A stretch of DNA of 64,000 nucleotides, taken from an uncultured Lachnospiraceae bacterium (lineage in GTDB: Bacteria; Bacillota; Clostridia; Lachnospirales; Lachnospiraceae). The position numbers were made by a program, and so were the translations under genes. Numbering within the stretch: the stretch's first letter is position 1; each line of letters begins with the position of its first letter. The notes beneath the pieces were generated by a model. That model searched no databases, was not told the origin of the DNA, and saw nothing but the letters and a program-made list of their open reading frames with translations. Shown piece by piece: positions 42,312 to 50,038 of this stretch. The stretch spans positions 124,001 to 188,000 of the forward strand of contig UQDA01000002.1 in NCBI GenBank assembly GCA_900539715.1. The letters run 5' to 3'.

Positions 42312-42340
42312 AGCATATGAACAGACGCGGTCATTTATGA
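42312..42340 (-). promoter_or_regulatory. Candidate sigma-E promoter of yqfCD
   Basis: Minus-strand TCATAAA (42340-42334), a 14-base spacer and CATATGCT (42319-42312) resemble the sigma-E consensus (KMATATT, 14 bases, CATACAMT) with 5 of 7 and 6 of 8 positions. The -35 element starts at the rlmH stop. Known sigma-E control of yqfCD in Bacillus supports the call; it is still a pattern match. Confidence 0.5.
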
Positions 42341-42810
42341 TAAGGTTCGTTGCAGGCGATACGATACCCCCGGTATATCTGTTCCAGCAATATCACACGC
42401 ATGAGCTGGTGCGGAAAAGTCATATCTGAAAAGCTCAGCAGATAGTCTGCCCGTGACAGCACGCTTTTATGAAGGCCCAGAGAACCGCCTATCACAAACA
42501 CGATACTGCTCACGCCCGAAATCCCAAGCTGCTCGATTTTTCTGGAAAACGCAACGCTGTCCAGCTTTTTGCCTTCGATTGCCAGAGCGATACAGTAATC
42601 CGTATCGCGGATATGGGAAAGCAGGCGCTGCGCCTCTTTTTCTTTAATCTGCTCTATCTGCACAGCACTCGCATTCTCATCGGTCTTTTCATCTGCAACT
42701 TCTGTAATCTCCATTTTGCAGTACCGGCCGAGGCGCTTTTTATATTCAGAAAGCGCCTCGCGGTAAAAAGCTTCTTTCACTTTGCCGACCGCCAGCACCG
42801 TGACCTTCAT
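42331..42810 (-). CDS. rlmH: 23S rRNA (pseudouridine-1915 N3) methyltransferase RlmH
   Basis: A 159-residue SPOUT methyltransferase with the knot motif FVIGGSLGLHKSVL (about 103-116) and the C-terminal LLEQIYRGYRIACNEPYHK. It methylates pseudouridine 1915 of 23S rRNA, one of the sites made by RluD. The start overlaps the preceding zinc-ribbon gene by four bases. Confidence 0.97.
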   Translation of the reverse strand: MKVTVLAVGKVKEAFYREALSEYKKRLGRYCKMEITEVADEKTDENASAVQIEQIKEKEAQRLLSHIRDTDYCIALAIEGKKLDSVAFSRKIEQLGISGVSSIVFVIGGSLGLHKSVLSRADYLLSFSDMTFPHQLMRVILLEQIYRGYRIACNEPYHK

Positions 42811-43619
42811 GAATCCTGATATATCTGGCCATACACTTCATCTACGAAGTGATCCAGATAATCCTCGTTAAGATTTAAAAAATTCTCGGAAATACGCCGC
42901 TTTATCTCTGCACATCGTTTAAAATATGCTTCTCCTCCATCTTCTTCCTCAGAAATCCCAAGTGCACCGTCCATTTCTGAGGCGGAAAGATTCTCATTGC
43001 AGTAGCGCAGCAGCTCTTCCTTGAGCGCGCTTTCCTTTACTGCCTCCGACGCCTGTTTTTCATAGGATTTAAAAGAACTGATACCCATGACGATAAAGAC
43101 GATAAAAAGTCCTCCCATAACGATACATGTTGTGACCTTTGAAAAGGTATTCATGGAGAGCGGCAATATTCCCGTTACCAGAAGAAATACAAATATCAGC
43201 CCGATGATGCCAACCACCAGAAGCGTATATGCGCCGGAACGGAAATTTTCCGCTTTCTGCGAAGCCTCCTGAAAAACGCCGGCAGAAGTCCCTGGTATTT
43301 TCTCTGTCTCTTGTGCCGCTTCTTGTTCCCCGGGCTCTTCTCTCCTGCGTTCCATCCAGAAAACAGACAGTATCTGCTGTGCGCGCTTTATCTCTTTTAC
43401 ATCGACCGTTACCCGGTACAGATCGGCTTCCTTACAATCCGTCTGTGCCGAGTCGATACCGTTGCTCTTTAAAAAGCGAAACAGCTCCTCCATCTCCTCA
43501 AGACTCCCGTCCGCAACCTCTCCCAGCTCTAAAAGCTCATCCACCAGCTCACAGCCGCAGTCAGAACAGGTGCGGATGCCGTCCTGATATTCATTTTTAC
43601 ATTTTGGACACCAAGGCAT
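42807..43619 (-). CDS. Zinc-ribbon membrane protein, function unknown
   Basis: A 270-residue protein beginning with a zinc ribbon (C4, C7, C18, C21), followed by a small domain of DUF2007-like appearance (about 40-90), two membrane helices (about 130-152 and 165-185) and a charged C-terminal helical region (about 190-270). It overlaps rlmH by four bases and follows gltA/nfnB by 13 bases. I do not know its function; the ribbon on one side of the membrane suggests binding or sensing. Confidence 0.75.
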   Translation of the reverse strand: MPWCPKCKNEYQDGIRTCSDCGCELVDELLELGEVADGSLEEMEELFRFLKSNGIDSAQTDCKEADLYRVTVDVKEIKRAQQILSVFWMERRREEPGEQEAAQETEKIPGTSAGVFQEASQKAENFRSGAYTLLVVGIIGLIFVFLLVTGILPLSMNTFSKVTTCIVMGGLFIVFIVMGISSFKSYEKQASEAVKESALKEELLRYCNENLSASEMDGALGISEEEDGGEAYFKRCAEIKRRISENFLNLNEDYLDHFVDEVYGQIYQDS

Positions 43620-43632
43620 ATCTAAGTCCTCC

Positions 43633-45021
43633 TTATTTATCAGAAAGATATTCGTCTATGCCCTTTGCTCCGGCCTTTCCCGCACTCATTGCAAGGATGA
43701 CTGTTGCCGCCCCTGTCACTGCATCGCCTCCGGCGTAAACGCCTTCTTTTGTCGTCTTTCCGTTCGTCTCATCAGCAACGATACATTTCCACTTATTCGT
43801 ATCAAGCCCTTCTGTGGTGGAAGAAATAAGCGGATTCGGGGATGTTCCCAGCGCCATGATAACAGTATCCAGCTCAAGCGTAAACTCTGAACCGGGAACT
43901 TCCACAGGACGGCGGCGTCCGGAAGCATCCGGCTCTCCCAGCTCCATGCGGATACAGGTCATGCCCCTGACCCATCCCTTTTCATCTTCCAGAATCTCTG
44001 TCGGATTGGTGAGCAGGTCAAAAATAATACCCTCTTCCTTTGCATGATGAACCTCTTCCGCACGTGCAGGCAGCTCCTCTTCACTTCTGCGGTACACGAT
44101 ATGTACCTCTGCTCCAAGACGCAGGGCAGTTCTCGCCGCATCCATCGCTACGTTTCCTCCGCCGATGACTGCAACTTTTTTGCTCTCCATGATAGGTGTC
44201 GCGCTGTCTTTCTGGAACGCCTTCATCAGGTTGCTTCTGGTCAGGTATTCGTTTGCAGAAAAGACGCCGTTGGCATTTTCACCGGGAATTCCCATGAATT
44301 TGGGAAGCCCCGCGCCGGAACCGATAAACACTGCAGAATATCCCTCTTCATTAAGAAGCTCATCGATAGTCACCGATTTTCCGACAATGACATTTGTCTC
44401 GATAGATACACCGAGAGATTTAACGTTTTCAATTTCCTTTTTCACAACTTCTTCTTTCGGAAGACGGAATTCCGGAATACCATAAACGAGCACGCCGCCG
44501 GGTTCGTGGAGCGCCTCAAAAATCGTCACATCATATCCCATTTTTGCCAGATCACCGGCACAGGTAAGACCTGCAGGGCCGGAACCGATAACGGCTACTT
44601 TTTTCCCTTTCTTCTCCTTCGCGCCTTCCGGACGAATCCCCTGTCTGCCTGCCCAGTCAGCTACAAAACGCTCCAGCTTGCCGATAGAGACAGCATCACC
44701 CTTGATACCGCGGATGCACTGACCTTCGCACTGTGTCTCCTGCGGGCAAACGCGGCCGCATACCGCCGGGAGCGCGCTGGACTGTCCTATTACCTGATAC
44801 GCACCTGCAAAATCGCCTTCCTTTACCTTTTCAATAAATCCCGGGATATTGATGGATACAGGACATCCCTGGATACAGCGGGCATTTTTGCAGTTTAAGC
44901 ACCTCGCTGCCTCTTCCATTGCTTCTTCCTGATCATAACCCAGACACACCTCTTCAAAATTTGTTGCCCGGACCTTTGCATCCTGTTCCCTGACGGGAAC
45001 CTTTTTCATCATATCCGCCAT
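43633..45021 (-). CDS. NADPH-binding flavoprotein subunit, NfnB/GltA type
   Basis: A 462-residue protein with N-terminal cysteines for two [4Fe-4S] clusters (CLNCKNARC, GCPV, then CGRVCPQETQCEGQC), FAD motif AVIGSGPAGLTCAGDLA (about 145-161) and NADP motif VAVIGGGNVAMDAARTA. This matches the large subunit of NADH-dependent ferredoxin:NADP oxidoreductase (NfnB) and the glutamate synthase small chain. The adjacent NfnA-like gene and absence of a large glutamate synthase favour NfnB. It shares one base with the gene before it. Confidence 0.85.
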   Translation of the reverse strand: MADMMKKVPVREQDAKVRATNFEEVCLGYDQEEAMEEAARCLNCKNARCIQGCPVSINIPGFIEKVKEGDFAGAYQVIGQSSALPAVCGRVCPQETQCEGQCIRGIKGDAVSIGKLERFVADWAGRQGIRPEGAKEKKGKKVAVIGSGPAGLTCAGDLAKMGYDVTIFEALHEPGGVLVYGIPEFRLPKEEVVKKEIENVKSLGVSIETNVIVGKSVTIDELLNEEGYSAVFIGSGAGLPKFMGIPGENANGVFSANEYLTRSNLMKAFQKDSATPIMESKKVAVIGGGNVAMDAARTALRLGAEVHIVYRRSEEELPARAEEVHHAKEEGIIFDLLTNPTEILEDEKGWVRGMTCIRMELGEPDASGRRRPVEVPGSEFTLELDTVIMALGTSPNPLISSTTEGLDTNKWKCIVADETNGKTTKEGVYAGGDAVTGAATVILAMSAGKAGAKGIDEYLSDK

Positions 45022-45911
45022 TATTCTTCACCTCCGCAGTGACCGCATCCGCCATGATGCGTATCTTTTTCCTTTGCTGCAAGATAAGCTCTGCCTTCCT
45101 GTGTCTTATAAAGCTGCTGACGCTGCATCGCTTCGTCAAAATTTACAAGATGACCGTCAAACTCAGGACCGTCTACACAGGCAAATTTGACCTTCCCGCC
45201 AACAGTCACACGGCAGGCTCCGCACATCCCCGTGCCGTCCACCATGATGGGATTTAAGGATACGACAGTCGGAATATTTAATTTCTTTGTCGTCAGGCAA
45301 ACAAACTTCATCATTATCATCGGGCCGATGGCGATACACAGGTCATACTGCTTGCCCTCCTGCTCTACCAGGTCTTCTATCGTTTTTGTCACCATACCGC
45401 TCCTGCCGTAGGAGCCGTCATCGGTTGTCACATAAAGGTTTCCTGCAACCTCCCGCATTTCATCTTCTAAGATGAGCAGATCCTTTGTCTTTGCGCCAAC
45501 GATTACATCTGCCATGATCCCCTGTTCATGCAGCCATTTGACCTGAGGATATACCGGAGCCGTTCCGACGCCGCCCGCTACAAAGAGTATCCTTTTTTTG
45601 GAAAGCTCTTCTGCCGTCTCCTTTGTCAGGTCGGACGGACATCCCAGAGGTCCTGCTACATCGCAGAAGGCATCTCCCGCCTTCAGGGAAGTCATTTCAT
45701 GAGTGCTTGCACCCACAGGCTGAAAAACGATGATAATGGTTCCCTTTTCTCTGTCATAATCGCAGATAGTCAACGGAATCCGTTCGCTGTCAGCGCCTGT
45801 GCGTACGATAACGAACTGACCCGGCAGACAGGACTTTGCTATCCGCTGCGCTTCTACTTCCATCCAGTAAATGTTGGAGGTCAGTTTTTTTGCTTCTAAA
45901 ATTGGATACAT
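45021..45911 (-). CDS. Ferredoxin-NADP reductase-like subunit, NfnA/SudB type
   Basis: A 296-residue FAD/NAD-binding protein of the ferredoxin-NADP reductase superfamily with a C-terminal [2Fe-2S] site (GTGMCGACRVTVGGKVKFAC, then a histidine- and cysteine-rich tail ending GGCGHCGGEE). The NAD-binding GGVGTAPVYP segment lies near 110. With the adjacent NfnB-like gene it may form the bifurcating NfnAB transhydrogenase, which makes NADPH from NADH and reduced ferredoxin. Start ATG at 45911 follows AAAGGTGAG. Confidence 0.87.
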   Translation of the reverse strand: MYPILEAKKLTSNIYWMEVEAQRIAKSCLPGQFVIVRTGADSERIPLTICDYDREKGTIIIVFQPVGASTHEMTSLKAGDAFCDVAGPLGCPSDLTKETAEELSKKRILFVAGGVGTAPVYPQVKWLHEQGIMADVIVGAKTKDLLILEDEMREVAGNLYVTTDDGSYGRSGMVTKTIEDLVEQEGKQYDLCIAIGPMIMMKFVCLTTKKLNIPTVVSLNPIMVDGTGMCGACRVTVGGKVKFACVDGPEFDGHLVNFDEAMQRQQLYKTQEGRAYLAAKEKDTHHGGCGHCGGEE

Positions 45912-45978
45912 AATTCTCACCTTTCCGTCCGGCAGGGACTATAATATATTGTAAGAGTGCTGTGTATCAGAGGCCGCC

Positions 45979-47403
45979 CTACTGCATGACCTCTATATTA
46001 TACAGCTTATAGCTCTTATCTTCCAGCTGTTCTGCCCGATAACATTCTCCGGACATATAATTGACGACATAATCATTACCGGTGGCGTTGCTGATACCGT
46101 CGGTTTCGCGATAATATTCACGATACAGATAATAATCATGCTCGTTGACCGTTAAGGCATATTTGTAGGTATAGATATTTTTTCCTTCTTTTCCCGGCAC
46201 GCTTCCCTGCATACTGCTGACAGCCCCCGCATTTTTCAATGTCAGAAGGAGCTGATTGGATGCCGCCTCGATGCTCATCAGAGGGTGCAGATCGAGCGTG
46301 TACTGCCGTTTTGCAATATCACCTGTCACTCCCTCTTTTGAAACGGTAACAAACCGGAACGTTGAATATCCTACCGGCATCCAGAACGGTCCCTCATACA
46401 GAGTTGAGGAAATACCAGGCTCTGAGCCGTCTGTCGTATAAAAAACCTGACAGCCCTCTGGCACCTCCAGTGTGACAAGAGTCGGTTTCCCGTACGTTCC
46501 CGATGCAGGCTGCACGGCAGGCGGTTCCGGCTTTTGGATATCTATGTAATAACATGCGGAAGAAATCTCGCTGGCAATCCCGTACTGATTAACAAAAAGC
46601 GCCTTTATCTCATATTCTCCCGATTCAAGGAGGATAGGCGTTGTATAGACCGCGCTGCTTTCATCCGGTATGCTCCCGTCCATCGTATAATAGACTGTTC
46701 CGGCAGAATTGGCTATAAGTTTTACGTTCTGAATCTCATAATAGGTTCCTTCCTCCACATCAAATTCCGGAGGGTTTGCCATATAATCCAGATACTGGCT
46801 TCTGATTTTCATATCGCTGCATTGCTGCATAAGGTCATTAATCGCGCTGTAATCCTCATATTGCTCACATATGGAAACATAACGTCTGTACGCTTCTTCA
46901 TCCGCATCGTCCAGCCGTATCGCTGTAAGACAGATATCAGCCGCCTCCTCGAACTCTCCAAGTGCATAACAACATGCAGAAAGGGCATTTAGATACAGGA
47001 TATTTTCCGGTTCCTTTTCAAGCGCGGTCTTAAGCTTTTGTGCCGCTGCCCCATATTCCCTTTGTTCTGCCAGTTTCTGCGCCTGTCCATAAAGATAATC
47101 CGGAGTGCCGCGCCAGTAGACTATCACTGCCACACACGCACAGGCGGCTGCCAGCAAAAAGGCGGTAAGCACGATGATGCCCCTGCATCCCCGATGCCTG
47201 GGCGGCTGATGGGGATGTTTTCCGGATACAGCGCTTTCTTTTGCCTCTCCTTCCCCTATCTGGATAGCTGTTTCTGAAAGCGCTGCCCGCATACTGTTTT
47301 CCAGTTCCGTATCAAACTCGGGTACGATCTGAATCTCTTTTCCGCAATGCTCGCAGTACATCTGCCCTTCGCCCATAGGCGAACCGCATTCGGGACATTT
47401 CAT
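45979..47403 (-). CDS. Zinc-ribbon/TPR/chitobiase-C-like membrane protein, function unknown
   Basis: A 474-residue protein with, in order, an N-terminal zinc ribbon (C3, C6, C17, C20), a proline/histidine-rich linker, a membrane helix (about 76-98), TPR-like repeats (about 103-200) and two copies of a chitobiase/hexosaminidase C-terminal-like domain (YYTMDGSIPDESSAVYTTPI and FYTTDGSEPGISSTLYEGPF, about 212-390), ending with a unique region. The ribbon would be inside and the repeats outside. It overlaps folD by four bases. Function unknown. Confidence 0.78.
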   Translation of the reverse strand: MKCPECGSPMGEGQMYCEHCGKEIQIVPEFDTELENSMRAALSETAIQIGEGEAKESAVSGKHPHQPPRHRGCRGIIVLTAFLLAAACACVAVIVYWRGTPDYLYGQAQKLAEQREYGAAAQKLKTALEKEPENILYLNALSACCYALGEFEEAADICLTAIRLDDADEEAYRRYVSICEQYEDYSAINDLMQQCSDMKIRSQYLDYMANPPEFDVEEGTYYEIQNVKLIANSAGTVYYTMDGSIPDESSAVYTTPILLESGEYEIKALFVNQYGIASEISSACYYIDIQKPEPPAVQPASGTYGKPTLVTLEVPEGCQVFYTTDGSEPGISSTLYEGPFWMPVGYSTFRFVTVSKEGVTGDIAKRQYTLDLHPLMSIEAASNQLLLTLKNAGAVSSMQGSVPGKEGKNIYTYKYALTVNEHDYYLYREYYRETDGISNATGNDYVVNYMSGECYRAEQLEDKSYKLYNIEVMQ

Positions 47404-48245
47404 AATCGTCTTCTCCTGCTTTTTACACAATTATACATGAGCATCGCTATCGTCATCGGCCCTACTCCTCCCGGAACAGGAGTTATCGCAGAAGCGATAT
47501 TGCTCACGGTTTCAAAATCCACATCACCGGACAGTTTATTATTTTCATCGCGATGTATTCCCGCATCAATAACGACTGCTCCCGGTTTCACGTGCTCTGC
47601 CGTGATTAAATGACGTTTTCCGGCAGCTACAACGAGGATATCCGCACGCCGCGTCACCTCCGCCAGATTTTTCGTATGGGAATGGGTAATGGTCACCGTC
47701 GCATTCTCCGCCAGAAGAAGCTGGGCTACCGGTTTCCCGACAATATTGCTGCGACCTACAACAACGCATTCCTTTCCATCCAGCCCGATACCGGAACGCT
47801 TTAACAGCTCAACGATACCAGCCGGCGTGGCAGGCACAAAACCGTCTTCCCCACAGGACAGCGCCCCTACATTATACGGATGAAAACCGTCCACATCCTT
47901 TTCGGGAGAAACGGAGTTCAATACAGCTTTTTCATCAATATGCCCCGGCAGGGGAAGCTGGACCAGAATGCCGTCCACATCCTCACGTCCATTTAATTCT
48001 TTTATAACGCAAAGGAGCTCTTCCTGCGAAACCGTTCCCGGCAGCTCATAGGCAAGGCTGCGGATGCCAAGCGCTTCGCAGGCGCGTTTTTTATTGCGCA
48101 CATAGACGTCGGATGCCGGATCATTACCGACCTGAACGACTGCGAGAGCTGCAGTAATCCCCTGCATCCCCCAGCTGTCCAGCGTCTCCTTTAATTCTGC
48201 TTTGATCTGGCCGGAAATCTCTTTTCCGTCAATGATATGTGCCAT
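47400..48245 (-). CDS. folD: Bifunctional methylenetetrahydrofolate dehydrogenase/cyclohydrolase FolD
   Basis: A 281-residue enzyme with VQVGNDPASDVYVRNK, GILVQLPLPGHID, VVVGRSNIVGKPVAQLL and the C-terminal PVPGGVGPMTIAML. It interconverts 5,10-methylene-, methenyl- and 10-formyl-THF. Together with fhs and the 5-formyl-THF cyclo-ligase it completes the C1-folate branch. Start ATG at 48245 follows GGGAGGAG. The short 107-base gap to fhs holds a direct repeat CTGTTCA but no clear promoter. Confidence 0.97.
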   Translation of the reverse strand: MAHIIDGKEISGQIKAELKETLDSWGMQGITAALAVVQVGNDPASDVYVRNKKRACEALGIRSLAYELPGTVSQEELLCVIKELNGREDVDGILVQLPLPGHIDEKAVLNSVSPEKDVDGFHPYNVGALSCGEDGFVPATPAGIVELLKRSGIGLDGKECVVVGRSNIVGKPVAQLLLAENATVTITHSHTKNLAEVTRRADILVVAAGKRHLITAEHVKPGAVVIDAGIHRDENNKLSGDVDFETVSNIASAITPVPGGVGPMTIAMLMYNCVKSRRRRL

Positions 48246-48352
48246 AAAAACTCCTCCCATGCTGTTCAAAAATTTAAGTTAAGATATAACTGTTCAGAAC
48301 GATCTGATTCATATCCTATCTTTCCGCCGTCCTAAACTATTACGCTAAAATC

Positions 48353-50023
48353 TCAGAAAAGTCCTGTAATGTTTCCGTCTTCGTCCACATCGATACCAAA
48401 TGCTGCAGGAACCTTCGGAAGCCCGGGCATTGTCATGACTGCGCCGGTCAGTGCCACCACAAAGCCCGCTCCTGCCGATACATAAATGTCGCGTACCGTT
48501 ATCGTAAAGCCTTCGGGGCGTCCCAGAAGCTTTGCATTATCAGAAAGGGAATACTGCGTCTTTGCCATGCAGACAGGCAGTTCTCCAAATCCCATCTCCT
48601 CCAGCTTTTTAATCTGCCGGGAAGCCTCTGCCGTATAGGAAACTCCGGCCGCTCCATAAATCTCTTTTGCGATGATGCCTATCTTTTCTTTAATGGAAAG
48701 CTTCTCATCATACAGCACCTTAAAATCGCTCTTTTTTTCTTCAAGGGTCTTTAACACCTTATCAGCCAGCTCGATGCCGCCCTTTCCGCCCTCTGCCCAA
48801 ACATTGGACAGGGCAAATTCACATCCTCTCTCTTCACAGAAGCTGCGGACAAACTCCGTCTCTGCCTGCGTGTCTGTCAGGAACGAATTTAATGTAACGA
48901 TGACCGGAACACCGAATTTCTGAAGATTCTCGATATGCTTCTCCAGATTCACGATGCCTTTTTTGAGTGCTTCCATATTTTCTGCGGAAAGCTCTTCCTT
49001 TGCAATGCCACCGTTATATTTGAGTGCACGGATCGTCGCAACCAGTACCACCGCGTCAGGCTTTAAGCCGGCCATGCGGCACTTGATATCAAAAAATTTC
49101 TCTGCTCCGAGATCAGCTCCAAAGCCAGCCTCCGTAATGACATAATCTGCCATTTTCAGTGCTGTCTTGGTAGCACGCACAGAGTTGCAGCCATGTGCAA
49201 TATTGGCAAAAGGTCCTCCATGTACGATCGCAGGAGTATGTTCCAGCGTCTGTATCAGGTTCGGCTTCAGTGCATCCTTTAAAAGCGCTGCCATCGCGCC
49301 CACTGCCTGCAAATCTTTTGCTGTAACAGGCTGACCCTGATAGTTATAGGCAACAACTATCTTTCCCAGGCGCTCCTTCAAATCTTTCATATCGTCCGCA
49401 AGACAGAGTATCGCCATAATCTCCGATGCAACCGTAATGACAAAATGATCCTCTCTCACCGTCCCGTCAGCTTTCTGGCCAAGTCCGACAACAATGTTTC
49501 TAAGCACTCTGTCGTTCATATCCTCACAACGTTTCCATAAAATCTGTCTCGGATCAATCCCTAAAGAGTTGCCCTGCTGGATATGATTATCCAAAAGAGC
49601 TGCAAGAAGATTGTTTGCGGAGGTAATCGCATGGAAATCACCTGTAAAATGCAGATTTAAATCTTCCATCGGTACGACCTGGGCATAGCCGCCGCCCGCT
49701 GCTCCGCCCTTGATGCCAAAGCAGGGGCCAAGAGACGGCTCTCTTAATGCAATGACAGCCTTTTTCCCCATCTGTCCGAAAGCTTCTCCAAGACCTACAC
49801 TCGTGGTCGTCTTTCCCTCGCCTGCGGGCGTCGGATTGATAGCTGTTACCAAAATCAGCTTCCCGTCCGGACGATCCTGAATGGAGTTTAAATATTCATC
49901 GGACAGCTTTGCCTTATAACGTCCGTACTGTTCCAGCTGCTCCTCCGGAATGTCAAGCTTTTTTGCCACCTCAGTGATAGGCCATAACTGTGCCTCCTGT
50001 GCGATCTGAATATCTGTTTTCAT
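48353..50023 (-). CDS. fhs: Formate-tetrahydrofolate ligase
   Basis: A 556-residue enzyme with P-loop TPAGEGKTTT (65-74) and segments EPSLGPCFGIKGGAAGGGYAQV and FHAITSANNLLAA. It joins formate to THF with ATP, the entry of formate into the Wood-Ljungdahl/C1 pathway and purine synthesis. Whether this organism is acetogenic cannot be told from it. It lies 15 bases after ftsK and precedes folD. Start ATG at 50023 follows AAAAGGAG. Confidence 0.98.
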   Translation of the reverse strand: MKTDIQIAQEAQLWPITEVAKKLDIPEEQLEQYGRYKAKLSDEYLNSIQDRPDGKLILVTAINPTPAGEGKTTTSVGLGEAFGQMGKKAVIALREPSLGPCFGIKGGAAGGGYAQVVPMEDLNLHFTGDFHAITSANNLLAALLDNHIQQGNSLGIDPRQILWKRCEDMNDRVLRNIVVGLGQKADGTVREDHFVITVASEIMAILCLADDMKDLKERLGKIVVAYNYQGQPVTAKDLQAVGAMAALLKDALKPNLIQTLEHTPAIVHGGPFANIAHGCNSVRATKTALKMADYVITEAGFGADLGAEKFFDIKCRMAGLKPDAVVLVATIRALKYNGGIAKEELSAENMEALKKGIVNLEKHIENLQKFGVPVIVTLNSFLTDTQAETEFVRSFCEERGCEFALSNVWAEGGKGGIELADKVLKTLEEKKSDFKVLYDEKLSIKEKIGIIAKEIYGAAGVSYTAEASRQIKKLEEMGFGELPVCMAKTQYSLSDNAKLLGRPEGFTITVRDIYVSAGAGFVVALTGAVMTMPGLPKVPAAFGIDVDEDGNITGLF

Positions 50024-50038
50024 CTGTATTCTCCTTTT

